Notes: a model not told the origin generated them from the sequence alone. Counted from the first letter of the stretch, positions 27,601 to 35,871 are shown. The stretch is 60,258 bases of DNA from an uncultured bacterium (GCA_905215325.1 CAJMPP010000011.1:1-60258); one strand, 5' to 3'. Made by a program: numbers and translations.

Positions 27601-27843
27601 GATGACGTGCGCGTGTTCAACAATCGCGGTTCGGTCGTCGTGCCCGCCCTGGTCACCAAGCGCCTGCAGCCGATGAACGTCAACGGCAAGGTGCAGCACC
27701 AGGTCGGTTTGACCCATCACTTCGGCTGGGCGGACCTGTACGGCACGGGCGACGTGGTCAACGACCTGACGCCCAACGTCGGCGACCCGAACTCGTTCAC
27801 GCCCGAATACAAGGCGTTCCTCGTTGATATCGAGAAGGCATAA
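24634..27843 (+). CDS. fdhA: Formate dehydrogenase catalytic subunit, selenocysteine-containing
   Basis: Molybdopterin (bis-MGD) oxidoreductase that oxidises formate to CO2 outside the membrane and feeds electrons to the FeS and cytochrome subunits. Translation continues through TGA at 25234-25236 (codon 201): context QARV-U-HGPTVAGL is the classical selenocysteine site of FdhF/FdnG. Total 1069 residues. N-terminal Tat signal SRRGFFKATGAALATT, then a [4Fe-4S] motif CCYCAGGC with GGLCPKG. ATG 24634 has AAAGGAG eight bases upstream. Later motifs include YALGQTQHTYG, GNIGIPGGGVNALRGE and a C-terminal molydopterin-dinucleotide-binding region. Conventional gene callers will split it at the UGA. 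Needs SelA/B/C/D from elsewhere in the genome. Confidence 0.96.
25234..25280 (+). promoter_or_regulatory. Selenocysteine UGA codon with bacterial SECIS-like hairpin
   Basis: Immediately after the UGA, GTTGCC-GGTCT-GGCAGC (25253-25269) forms a six-pair stem capped by GGUCU, the apical loop of the E. coli fdhF/fdnG SECIS. The distance from UGA to loop, about 24 bases, also fits. SelB binding at this loop is established for the E. coli element and inferred here. Confidence 0.88.
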
Positions 27844-27854
27844 GGGGGATTGAC

Positions 27855-28796
27855 ATGACTGAAAAGGCTGTATATTTCGATTCCTCCAAGTGCACCGCCT
27901 GCAAGGGCTGCCAGGTTGCCTGCAAGACGTGGAACAACCTGCCGAGCCCTCTGGGCACGAACGAGGCGAAGTGGTCCGGCACGCATCAGAACCCGGCCGA
28001 CCTCAACGGCGACACGCGTCTGATCATCACCTTCAACGAGCTTGAGGGCGATAGCAAGATCAAGCCGGTGAAGTGGGCGTTCGGTCGTCGCGCTTGCCAG
28101 CATTGCACCGATGCCCCGTGTGCGTCGGTGTGCCCTGGCGGCGCGCTCGTGCGCAACGAGGAGACCGGTTTCCTCGAGGTCTACCAGGATAAGTGCGTCG
28201 GCTGCCAGTACTGCCATAGCGCCTGCCCGTTCGATGTGCCGCGCTACGAGTCCAACGGGCTTCTCGACAAGACCGTCATCGACAAGTGCACGGGTTGCGC
28301 CGATCGCGTGGCCCATGGCATGGCGCCGGCTTGCGTTTCCGCTTGCCAGCCCAACGCCCTGCAGTTCGGCGACCGCGACGAGATGATCGCCAAGGGCAAG
28401 GAGAAGGTCGCCTGGCTGCATGAGAACGGCTACCCCGATGCCTGCCTGTACGGCGAGCATGAGATGGGCGGCTTGCATGTCATCCAGGTGCTCAAGTACG
28501 GCATCGAGGCCCATGACCAGGTGCAGGATCCGAAGACTCCGGCCACGGCCCAGCTCACCCAGATCATGAAGCCGGTCACCGGCGCCATCTCCGGTCTGAC
28601 CGTTGCCGGCCTGGCAGCCATGTTCGGCCTGGCCATCGGCTACAAGCGCGACAAGCTGGCGTACAATCCCGAGACCGAGGACACGGTGTCGGTGATTACC
28701 GGCGACGTTGTGCAGCACGGCGACCCGCAGGACGATAAGACGGTGATGGAGCACATCACCGAGAATCTTCCGATCGGTAAGAAGGGGGACAAATAA
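27855..28796 (+). CDS. fdhB: Formate dehydrogenase iron-sulfur subunit
   Basis: 313-residue electron-transfer subunit with four [4Fe-4S] cluster motifs: CTACKGCQVAC near the start, CQHCTDAPCASVCP, CVGCQYCHSACP and CTGCADRVAHGMAPACVSAC. A membrane helix near residues 245-265 (ISGLTVAGLAAMFGLAIGY) anchors it beside the cytochrome b subunit, as in FdnH. Twelve bases after fdhA with GGGGG-type ribosome site; its TAA overlaps the next ATG by one base. Confidence 0.96.
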   Translation: MTEKAVYFDSSKCTACKGCQVACKTWNNLPSPLGTNEAKWSGTHQNPADLNGDTRLIITFNELEGDSKIKPVKWAFGRRACQHCTDAPCASVCPGGALVRNEETGFLEVYQDKCVGCQYCHSACPFDVPRYESNGLLDKTVIDKCTGCADRVAHGMAPACVSACQPNALQFGDRDEMIAKGKEKVAWLHENGYPDACLYGEHEMGGLHVIQVLKYGIEAHDQVQDPKTPATAQLTQIMKPVTGAISGLTVAGLAAMFGLAIGYKRDKLAYNPETEDTVSVITGDVVQHGDPQDDKTVMEHITENLPIGKKGDK

Positions 28797-29560
28797 TGAG
28801 CCACTCCGTTAACGTTTCCCCGGAAGCCCGCGCCAAGGATGCGGCGTTCCTCCAGGAGCGCGCGGCATCCGGCAAAGAGAAGTACATCGTCCGTCACTCG
28901 AAGCAGGCGCGCCTCACGCATGGCATCACGGTCATCGCGTGCATCCTGCTTGCCATCTCGGGCCTGTTCGTGTTCGTTCCACAGCTTGCGCAGGCGGTAG
29001 GCGCCGATACGGTGTTCGTCATTCGCATGTCGCATCGCGTGCTCGGCTTCATCTTCGTGCTGGTGCCCCTAATCAGCGCGATCATGGCTCCGAAGGGCGT
29101 GGCCCACATCTTCAAGAACCTGTTCGCGAAATGGAACAGCGACGACAAGAAGTGGATGCTGCTGTTCTTCCCGTACCTGTTCATGGCGAAGTGGATTCAC
29201 ATGCCCGACCAGGACGAGGTGAAGTCCGGCCAGCGCTTCGCCGACGGCATGCTGTGGGTTGCTGGTGCGCTTATGGGCATCACGGGCCTGATCTTGGTGG
29301 CCGGTTCGACCATCGTCGATCTGGGCACGGGCTATGGCGTCGTGCTGTTCCTGCATGATCTGGGCTTTTTGCTCATCGCCGTGTTCGGCTTGGCCCATAT
29401 CTTCTTGGGCGGCGGCATCTTCCAGCCCTACCGCGGTACGTACAAGCTGATGTTCGGCAATGGTTTGGTTTCCGAGGCCGACGCTCTGTACCACTGGGGC
29501 CACTGGGCTCGCAAGGAGATCGCCTCCGGCAAGAACGTGGTTGAAAAGGATGCCAAGTAG
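28796..29560 (+). CDS. fdhC: Formate dehydrogenase cytochrome b subunit
   Basis: 254-residue membrane subunit, four predicted helices, passing electrons from the FeS subunit through haem b to menaquinone. Seen: RHSKQARLTHGITVIACILLA (first helix with His), RMSHRVLGF, KWIHMPDQDEVKSGQR and the last helix with HDLGFLLIAVFGLAHIFLGG; the histidines on helices are candidate haem ligands. Translationally coupled to fdhB by TAATG overlap. Similar in length and layout to the gamma subunit FdnI/FdoI. Confidence 0.93.
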   Translation: MSHSVNVSPEARAKDAAFLQERAASGKEKYIVRHSKQARLTHGITVIACILLAISGLFVFVPQLAQAVGADTVFVIRMSHRVLGFIFVLVPLISAIMAPKGVAHIFKNLFAKWNSDDKKWMLLFFPYLFMAKWIHMPDQDEVKSGQRFADGMLWVAGALMGITGLILVAGSTIVDLGTGYGVVLFLHDLGFLLIAVFGLAHIFLGGGIFQPYRGTYKLMFGNGLVSEADALYHWGHWARKEIASGKNVVEKDAK

Positions 29561-29579
29561 GTCCTGATCATCTATGAAA

Positions 29580-29738
29580 TCATGATGGGTGGCGTGCGAT
29601 GGGCCGCCCATCTAGCCGGACGGATAAGCCTCCGTCCCCATGTGTCATGATGGGTGGCGTGCGATGCGTCGCCCATCTAGCCGGTAGCCCGGTGCTTCGC
29701 AGACGCTTCCCTTGTGGAGGTGAGCGTCGGGCTACCGG
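29580..29738 (+). repeat. Tandem 40-bp hairpin repeats and long inverted repeat after the fdh operon
   Basis: A 40-bp unit starting TCATGATGGGTGGC occurs at 29580-29619 and 29645-29684 (two mismatches), each folding as GATGGGTGGC with GCCGCCCATC or its variant. Between them GGACGG pairs CCGTCC (29618-29637). After the second copy CCGGTAGCCCG (29681-29691) pairs perfectly with CGGGCTACCGG (29728-29738), with GACGCT/AGCGTC nested inside. No T run follows. Likely transcript-end stabilisers or terminators for fdhABC. Confidence 0.75.
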
Positions 29739-29895
29739 TTATCTTGGATATGCCGTGCTGGTGCGCAGCTGGATGGCATGACGTGCATGCAGCTGTTCGC
29801 CAGCAGGCTTCGGTCGCACCTACGGGTTTTGCGGCGGCTTTGCGCCCCCCGTTCGGCGCTCGATTGTTTCAATGAGATGAAAGCGGTAATCAACT

Positions 29896-30813
29896 ATGGA
29901 TCTTAATCAAATCGATATGGCCATGAAGGCGTATCTGCCTAAGCTCTCCGAATCCGAGCAGGAACGTCTGCGCTTCTTCCGCACCCTGTGGGGTGTGCAG
30001 GCAGAGGTGCAGAAGGAGCACGCCGACAAGGTCGAGCATGTGGTTCCCGATACGGGCACGCTCAAGGAGTGCTCGAATGCCGAACAGCCGGTGCTGCGTG
30101 CGTATCCTGTCGGCATCCCGGCTGATGCGCTGGCAGATGCTGCCCAGCGTGTGGCGGATGCCATGGCGGGGTTCGAGCAGTTCGAGCAGGCAACGCGCGA
30201 TGCGCTTGCGGGCGTGCGCTGGGATCGTCTGGTGGCGGCGTCGGATATGAAGCTTGCGGGAAGCAACCCTTCCGCATACGTGGAAGGGTTCGTGGGCCTT
30301 TTGCAAGATGATGGGATTGGCGAGGATGCTGCGCGTATGGGTGCGGCAGTTGTTTCGCTGGCGCTTCGCGCGCTGCTGGAGCCCATTGCCCGGGAGGTGC
30401 AGGCGGCGCGCGTTGACGGGAACGCCGATCAACCGTATCCGGTTCACTGTCCGGTCTGCGGCTGCGAGGCTTCCGTTGCGCATGTCGGCCAAGCAGGCAC
30501 GAAGACCAAGGGTCGCGGCCGTGCGTTGTGGTGCGCGCAATGCGGTTGCGTCTGGGATATCGAGCGCGTACGTTGCGCCCGCTGCGGCACGCAGAACCAG
30601 GGTCACTTGCATTTCTTCAACGTCGAGGGCGACGATGACCATCGCATCGCGACGTGCGACGAGTGCGGAGGCTATGTGCGCACCGTCTACGAAGAGGATG
30701 GTCCCATGGCGCAGCTGTATCCGTTCAGCTACGAGGTTGAGGACGTGGTGATGGCCAAGCTCGATCTGATCGCGTACCGCCAGCTCGTGGCGCAGGAGGC
30801 GCAGCAGGACTAG
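29896..30813 (+). CDS. fdhE: FdhE-like formate dehydrogenase accessory protein
   Basis: 305-residue cytoplasmic factor needed for assembly or redox quality control of Tat-exported formate dehydrogenases; E. coli FdhE binds iron through two CxxC-rich zinc-finger-like sites and interacts with the catalytic subunit. Seen in the C-terminal third: CPVCGCEAS, LWCAQCGCVWDIERVRCARCG, then CDECGGYVRTVYEEDG, the E. coli layout. The N-terminal helical half is diverged. Placement after fdhABC supports the assignment. No strong ribosome site is seen except weak GAAAGCGG upstream of ATG 29896. Confidence 0.9.
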   Translation: MDLNQIDMAMKAYLPKLSESEQERLRFFRTLWGVQAEVQKEHADKVEHVVPDTGTLKECSNAEQPVLRAYPVGIPADALADAAQRVADAMAGFEQFEQATRDALAGVRWDRLVAASDMKLAGSNPSAYVEGFVGLLQDDGIGEDAARMGAAVVSLALRALLEPIAREVQAARVDGNADQPYPVHCPVCGCEASVAHVGQAGTKTKGRGRALWCAQCGCVWDIERVRCARCGTQNQGHLHFFNVEGDDDHRIATCDECGGYVRTVYEEDGPMAQLYPFSYEVEDVVMAKLDLIAYRQLVAQEAQQD

Positions 30814-30845
30814 CTGCCAGGCGCTATCTTCCGCAATCTGTTCGA

Positions 30846-30875
30846 AGGCAGGGGTTTCGACCCCTGCCTTTTTCA
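30846..30875 (+). terminator. Terminator after fdhE
   Basis: AGGCAGGGGT-TTCG-ACCCCTGCCT followed by TTTTTC. Confidence 0.92.
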
Positions 30876-31340
30876 CGTCCATCGAGATCAGGCTATTCGA
30901 GACGCTTTCCCGGGCTCGGCCTCGGTTTCGCCGCCCCTCGTTTTTCAAAACCCATTCGGGCCAGCATTGAAGGCCGAAGCATCTTTACGATCAAGGGAGC
31001 ATGGGTATTTGCTTGTTGGTTTGGAAAAGCCCGCGCGTTATGGGGGGTTCGTTTGGGGAGCGCCCGTATAGCGACCCTTTGTTGGATGCAAAGGTGGCGA
31101 TTTTGACTCAAACTGAAATGATATGGCCTCCATTAGCCTCTCATCAGGGATAACGAAATCCGTACTCAATTTGCATGACAGCATCTTTGGGGGCTTTAAG
31201 TACGAAATCACGGGTTTGCATGATAGACGCGATTCTTCTCGAGCGGCATTATCGCAATCGTTGAAACGAACTGACGGGCGATAGGGTCCGTCAAGGTACA
31301 AGCGATGCGGACACCGTCGGTTCCGCTTAGCGACATCCTA
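30876..31340. other. Intergenic stretch before tatA, with a short direct repeat
   Basis: No supported gene. ACGAAATC followed within about ten bases by TTTGCATGA occurs twice (31153-31178 and 31202-31223). An 87-codon minus-strand frame at 31038-31301 has no ribosome site or known motif. Confidence 0.5.
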
Positions 31341-31356
31341 AAAGGAGGAGTCATCA

Positions 31357-31608
31357 ATGAAGTTTTTGGGCATGGGCGTTCCCGAGCTGCTTATCATCCT
31401 GGTCGTCGTTCTGCTTATCTTCGGCCCGAAGAACCTTCCCAAGCTCGGCAGCGCAATCGGCAAGTCCGTTAAAAGCTTGCGCGAGGGTATGACCTCCGAT
31501 GAGGGCAAGCCCGAGATCGATCTCGATGAGGAAGACGAGGTCGAGGAGGAGCCGAAGAAGAAGGCCGTGAAAGCCGCCAAGAAGGCTCCCGCTGCAAGCG
31601 AGGAATAG
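31357..31608 (+). CDS. tatA: TatA/TatE-type twin-arginine translocase subunit
   Basis: 83-residue pore-forming component of the Tat system for folded proteins. N-terminal membrane helix (GVPELLIILVVVLLIFG), then the family's FGPKNLPKLGSAIGKSVKSLREGM amphipathic helix and an acidic then lysine-rich tail. AAAGGAGGAG seven bases upstream of ATG 31357. Located after the formate dehydrogenase genes, whose catalytic subunit carries a twin-arginine signal. TatC is not in this window. Confidence 0.95.
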   Translation: MKFLGMGVPELLIILVVVLLIFGPKNLPKLGSAIGKSVKSLREGMTSDEGKPEIDLDEEDEVEEEPKKKAVKAAKKAPAASEE

Positions 31609-31658
31609 GATTTCCTTGGGGGCGTCAAGCCTCCGTTGCCGGAAATACAGCAAACAGC

Positions 31659-31697
31659 GAAACGCCCGCGCAAGATTATGCGCGGGCGTTTCGCTTT
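31659..31697 (+). terminator. Terminator after tatA
   Basis: GAAACGCCCGCGC (31659-31671) and GCGCGGGCGTTTC (31680-31692) form a perfect 13-pair stem; GCTTTATC follows. Confidence 0.85.
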
Positions 31698-31786
31698 ATC
31701 CTGGTTTGCTCAGTTGGCGGGAGCGAGATCTGCACGGAGATGGCGCCATATGTTTTGCTCGTGGTGGGTAGAAGCGATGGCGATAT

Positions 31787-31895
31787 GGTTTCCAGGGGTG
31801 CGGATGCCCTGGTACTCGGTGGCCCAGGCCGAGCTGCTCGCAAAGCGTGTGGGTTTCCGAGGGCGCGGATGCCCAGGTGCTCGGTTGTGCCCGGG
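31787..31895. repeat. Imperfect direct repeat upstream of the LuxR gene
   Basis: Two 34-base units starting GGTTTCC and sharing GCGGATGCCC and CTCGGT (31787-31820 and 31852-31885, 29 of 34 identical), 65 bases apart. They lie in the 260-base promoter region of the membrane LuxR gene. Confidence 0.65.
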
Positions 31896-31942
31896 TAATC
31901 TTGTGGTCCCTTGCGTGCAGCCGGGGTCTGGACGGTGCTTGC

Positions 31943-31958
31943 TGGTACACTTCAGGGT
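31943..31958 (+). promoter_or_regulatory. Extended -10 promoter of the LuxR gene (leaderless)
   Basis: TGG-TACACT with the hexamer at 31946-31951, seven bases before ATG 31959. Confidence 0.6.
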
Positions 31959-33479
31959 ATGCAGAATTCTTCAACCCATCATACCGGCGCACCTGAGACG
32001 CGCTTCGATCCCGCTCTTGTGCGTACGCTGCTCGGGTACGCGTGCCATCAGGCGTTCATGTTCGCGCTATTCTACATGGGATGGAACAGCGCGCTTGCCG
32101 TCGGCGGTCTGACTTTCGAGCGCATCGACCTGCTTATCACCTTGCTTGCCGCGGCCGTCACCCTTATCGTGCTTCGCGCCGTCGCCCTGCGTGTACGCGA
32201 TGTGCTGCTGAACCGCTCGCTTATGTGGTGCTATGCGGTGTTGCTGGCCATAGGCTCTTCCGTTTCCCTTCCCGCCGAATATGGCCTTGCCTCCATGGTT
32301 ATGGAGGGCGTTTTGGTGGGCGTTCCCTTCGCGTGCATGCTTGCGGCGTGGGGCAGGGCGCTCGGTGCCCGATCGCATGGGGAAAGCTCTCGTGGCGTGT
32401 TGCTCGCAACCGCCGTTGCCGCCGTCTTCACGTTCTTGCTCGCCGTCGTCTGTTCGCAGGCACCGCTCGCTGCTGCGATGGCGAACCTGCTTCCATTCGG
32501 CAGCGCATGGGCGCTTGTCGGCATCGAGCCGCTGCTTTCGAGCGAGCGCGTCGAGGAAAACGCAGACTCGCAAAACAAACCTGCTCTTACTATCGCGACG
32601 CTGCTCGCTTCAAAACAGCAGCGGGCTGAGACCCATCGCATTTCCCGTAAGGTCGTGGGCGGCTCCGTCGTGTTCGGTTTGGCTGGCGGGCTCATGGAAA
32701 CCTATGCGTCGGATCCGGGTAGCGTCGCCACGCCGACGTTTGCTGCGACGTTGCTGCTGTTGGCGCTGTTCTGTGCCGGGTCGCTGCAGGTTGTGGGGGT
32801 GACTGCCCGCCGCAGCGGGTCCGATGGCGAAGTGAGCAGGCTTTTGGTGGGCGTGTATCGTCTCGCGCTGCTGCTCATGATGGCCGGTTACCTGTTCATG
32901 TCCGTCTTGGAGCCCTACGGCGTCCCAGGCGATTCCATCGTGCTTGCCGGCTACTTGGGGCTTTCCGCTGTGCTCGTTTCGTTGTTCGTTTTGATGGCGA
33001 AGCTGACCGGTATGGATGCGGCGCTTTCCTTCTCCAGGGGTTTTGCCGCGCTCTACCTTGGCGAAGCAGGGGGGTTGGCGCTCGGCAATGTTTTGCAGAT
33101 CGCCTCTCCTTCGGGCGATATCCCCTTCGCCGTGGCATCTTGCGCAGGTTTCGCCACGCTGTTCGCGTACCTGTTCCTCTTCACCGAGGGTGACTTCTTG
33201 GCGCTTTCCCGCATCGCCAAGCAGGCCGATCGGTTCGAGGATGCTTGCCGCGTCATGGCGTCCAAGTTCAAGCTATCCAAGCGCGAATCCGAGATCTTGC
33301 CGTTGGCGCTTCGCGGCAGAACGGGCGAGCGCATGGCGGCGGAGCTTTTCATCGCGAAAAGCACTGTTGATACGCATTTGCGCCGCATCTACGGGAAATG
33401 CGGCGTACATAGCCGACAAGAGTTGATCGACCTGGGCGAACGTGAATCCCAGGTATTGTTATCCGGTAAGGAGTCGTGA
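31959..33479 (+). CDS. LuxR-family regulator with polytopic membrane sensor domain
   Basis: 506 residues. About twelve hydrophobic segments occupy residues 20-410, resembling a transporter-like sensor, followed by a C-terminal LuxR helix-turn-helix (about 430-500: KLSKRESEILPLALRGRTGERMAAELFIAKSTVDTHLRRIYGKCGVHSRQEL). Such membrane LuxR proteins are strongly expanded in Eggerthellaceae, where some sit next to respiratory or uptake genes they control; ligand and targets here are unknown. Start chosen at ATG 31959 because it follows the -10 by seven bases; frames extending 16 codons further upstream have no support. murB follows five bases after the stop. Confidence 0.88.
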   Translation: MQNSSTHHTGAPETRFDPALVRTLLGYACHQAFMFALFYMGWNSALAVGGLTFERIDLLITLLAAAVTLIVLRAVALRVRDVLLNRSLMWCYAVLLAIGSSVSLPAEYGLASMVMEGVLVGVPFACMLAAWGRALGARSHGESSRGVLLATAVAAVFTFLLAVVCSQAPLAAAMANLLPFGSAWALVGIEPLLSSERVEENADSQNKPALTIATLLASKQQRAETHRISRKVVGGSVVFGLAGGLMETYASDPGSVATPTFAATLLLLALFCAGSLQVVGVTARRSGSDGEVSRLLVGVYRLALLLMMAGYLFMSVLEPYGVPGDSIVLAGYLGLSAVLVSLFVLMAKLTGMDAALSFSRGFAALYLGEAGGLALGNVLQIASPSGDIPFAVASCAGFATLFAYLFLFTEGDFLALSRIAKQADRFEDACRVMASKFKLSKRESEILPLALRGRTGERMAAELFIAKSTVDTHLRRIYGKCGVHSRQELIDLGERESQVLLSGKES

Positions 33480-33484
33480 TCCCT

Positions 33485-34408
33485 ATGGTGAACGAGACGT
33501 TGTTGGAGACGCTGCGGGAAATCGTCGGGGCGCAGGCGGTGCGCAGGGATGTGCCCATGAGCGGGTTGACCACGTTTCAGATCGGCGGCCCTGCCGCCGT
33601 GGTGGTCGAGCCGGCTAGCGTCCAGGAGGCGGCTGATGTCCTCGCCGCGTGCCATGGCGTTGGCCAGCCTGTGCGCTTGCTGGGTCTGGGCAGCGACCTG
33701 CTTGTGGCCGATGCTGGCTTGCCCGAGGTGATCGTTCGATTTGCCGAGCGCTTTTCAGGCATCGCCGTTGAAGGGGCGCGTATAACGGTTGAAGCCGGCG
33801 CATCGAATGCCCAGGTTGCCGAGGTTGCATGCGCCGCCGGCTTGGCGGGTTACGAGTTCGCCAGCGGCATCCCCGGCACCATCGGCGGCGCTGCCATCAT
33901 GAATGCCGGCGCTTATGGCGGGGAGTTTCGCAACGTGTGCTGCTCGTTGGTGTGCGCCACACCGCAGGGGCGTATCGTCAACCTTCATGCTTGGCAAGCA
34001 TGCTGGGGGTATCGTCACTCCATGATCGGCGATGCTGGCTGGGCGGTTCTCTCGGCTACTTTGCAGTTGCGTCCCGATGCTCCTGCTGCTATCCGTGCGC
34101 GCATGGACGATCTTGCCCGGCGTCGTGCTGAGAAGCAGCCTTTGGAAATGCCGAGCGCCGGCAGCACCTTCAAGCGTCCTGTCGGGTATTTCGCCGGCAA
34201 GTTGATCCAGGATGCCGGATTGCGCGGCTTCCGCGTGGGCGGTGCGCAGGTTTCTGAGAAGCATACGGGTTTTGTGGTGAACGCCGGCGGTGCGACGGCG
34301 TGCGATGTCCGCGATTTGATCGCCGAGGTGCAGCGCCGCGTGTACGAGATGGAAGGCGTGCATATGTACCCCGAGGTGCGCATGTGGGGTTTCGAGGACG
34401 AAGCATAG
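33485..34408 (+). CDS. murB: UDP-N-acetylenolpyruvoylglucosamine reductase
   Basis: FAD/NADPH enzyme completing UDP-MurNAc for peptidoglycan synthesis. 307 aa. Seen: TTFQIGGPAAVVVEP (FAD-binding), LGLGSDLLV, EFASGIPGTIGGAAIMNAGAYGGE, the active-site GSTFKRP serine, and AGKLIQDAGLRGFRVGGAQVSEKHTGFVVN (substrate-binding) with a C-terminal Glu in MYPEVRMWG. ATG 33485 has AAGGAG 11 bases upstream. Co-transcription with the LuxR gene is likely, but no functional link is known. Confidence 0.97.
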   Translation: MVNETLLETLREIVGAQAVRRDVPMSGLTTFQIGGPAAVVVEPASVQEAADVLAACHGVGQPVRLLGLGSDLLVADAGLPEVIVRFAERFSGIAVEGARITVEAGASNAQVAEVACAAGLAGYEFASGIPGTIGGAAIMNAGAYGGEFRNVCCSLVCATPQGRIVNLHAWQACWGYRHSMIGDAGWAVLSATLQLRPDAPAAIRARMDDLARRRAEKQPLEMPSAGSTFKRPVGYFAGKLIQDAGLRGFRVGGAQVSEKHTGFVVNAGGATACDVRDLIAEVQRRVYEMEGVHMYPEVRMWGFEDEA

Positions 34409-34512
34409 CGTTGCGTGCGTCTCGAAGGCAAGCAAGAGGCGGGCGTTCGTAAGGCGGATCGCCGCCATTGATTTCGCGAGTGCAGGTTCAAGGTAGGCAG
34501 GGAAGAGGCTGG

Positions 34513-35613
34513 ATGTTCAAGATCAACCACGCGGTGCTTCACGTGTTCGATTTCGTGTCGTGCGTGAACGTGTTTTCCGAAGATGAGCTGGATTTGACGA
34601 ACAAGAACGTCAAATCGTACGTTATGCGCATCGCCCGACATGCGTTGGGCGGTATGGATAACCGTCGAGGGGAGTTCTTTTCTGACAGCGGGTTTGCGGC
34701 GGAGTTGAGCGCGTATTTCAAGGGCGAGCGTGATTTCATCGACCTTTCCGTGCAGGTGGCCCAGTTCATGTCCGAGGAGCTCGGGCGTATGGAGAACCCC
34801 TCGTCTTGCGATTTGCTCGTAGTTGATTTCGAGGATCAGGAGAAGCCGCCTGCTATGCCTCCTTTGGCCGACGACGCCACCGAGGGGGAGATCGCGGCAG
34901 CTACCGCAACCGCCGAGGCTGCGGCATATAATGCGCGCAGCGAGCATTACTTCGGTTTACTGCTGCTTGAGAGCAAGCCTGCCTTCATGCACGAGGTCGG
35001 ACGTGGCGAAGACGGCGCCACGCGCAATAACATCGAGCGCCATCACGCCATTTTGCCGAACCCTTCGCAGAAGATCGCATCGTTTGCGCTGGTGAATGCC
35101 CGCACTATGGCGGTGCAGTTCGTTGATAAGCCCCGCCAGATCGCCGGTGAGGAGCGCTGGCTCATCCCCGACGGCTTGCTACAGTGCTCCAACGAGGCCT
35201 CCAGCAAGGAGCTGTTCGATACCACCATGGGTTTGGTCGAGGAAGTTGCCGAGGAGTTCGGCGTCAACTCCGCCGTTGCCATGGGCCGCGCCAAGGCCTA
35301 TTTGGCCGAGAACGCCGATGATTCCGACGAGGTGCCGTTCGACGAGTTCGTCGACGAGGTGTTTGACGATGAAGGCCCGCGTCGCCGTTTTGAACAGGCA
35401 GCCGCCGACGAACAGCTTGGCGAAAGCGTGCACGTGGAGCGTGACGTGGTCAAACGCGTCAGCCGCAACCACAAGATCGTCACCGACACGGGCATCGTGC
35501 TAACGTTTCCCGCCGAGTACAGCCACAACACCGAGCTCATCGAGTTCAAAAGCGCCCCGAACGGCCTCATCCAAATCGAACTCAAAAACATCGGCAGCAT
35601 AGAGAACCGCTAG
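34513..35613 (+). CDS. Nucleoid-associated protein (NdpA/YejK, NA37 family)
   Basis: 366 residues with the NA37 nucleoid-associated family layout: N-terminal INHAVLHVFDFVSC, a middle LLLLESKPAFMHEVG and the C-terminal VTDTGIVLTFPAEY with a final LIQIELKNIGSIENR. E. coli YejK binds nucleoid DNA and topoisomerase IV; the role here is inferred. ATG 34513 is preceded by GGGAAGAGG. An in-frame GTG/ATG upstream at 34468 would add 15 residues without a ribosome site. Convergent with the ABC transporter, with a palindromic insertion between. Confidence 0.8.
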   Translation: MFKINHAVLHVFDFVSCVNVFSEDELDLTNKNVKSYVMRIARHALGGMDNRRGEFFSDSGFAAELSAYFKGERDFIDLSVQVAQFMSEELGRMENPSSCDLLVVDFEDQEKPPAMPPLADDATEGEIAAATATAEAAAYNARSEHYFGLLLLESKPAFMHEVGRGEDGATRNNIERHHAILPNPSQKIASFALVNARTMAVQFVDKPRQIAGEERWLIPDGLLQCSNEASSKELFDTTMGLVEEVAEEFGVNSAVAMGRAKAYLAENADDSDEVPFDEFVDEVFDDEGPRRRFEQAAADEQLGESVHVERDVVKRVSRNHKIVTDTGIVLTFPAEYSHNTELIEFKSAPNGLIQIELKNIGSIENR

Positions 35614-35627
35614 CCAAAACGTTTCCT

Positions 35628-35861
35628 GACACTTCGGGGACGTAGGCTTATGTGTCCGGTTTGCTCGGTTTCCTTGGGGTTTGTTTTGGGCGGGAAGCTG
35701 ACGTATATGGGGCGTAGCACTTTGTGTTCGATATAACGGAGCTTTCGTCAGGCTCGTATTGGGCGGGATTGCTGCGCATCCTGTTGCTAGGATGCGCAGC
35801 AATCCCGCCCTTCGCGTAGCGCGCAAAGGGCGGACACATAATGCTACGTCCCCGAAGTGTC
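35628..35861. mobile_element. 234-bp palindromic element (MITE/REPIN-like)
   Basis: Terminal inverted repeats of 31 bp (35628-35658 and 35831-35861) match with two mismatches and begin GACACTTCGGGGACGTAG. Inside, GGGCGGGATTGC... at 35761-35781 pairs perfectly for 21 bases with 35790-35810 around an eight-base loop. There is no coding capacity. Terminal repeats ending in GTGTC/GACAC with a central hairpin resemble non-autonomous palindromic elements mobilised by IS200-like or REP-associated transposases. It occupies nearly the whole gap between convergent genes and could also act as a bidirectional terminator. Confidence 0.75.
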
Positions 35862-35871
35862 TGGGATGGTT

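Noticed and set aside
31038..31301. 87-codon minus-strand frame between fdhE and tatA
   Set aside because: No ribosome site, no recognisable domain and overlap with short direct repeats; kept as non-coding unless homologues are found.
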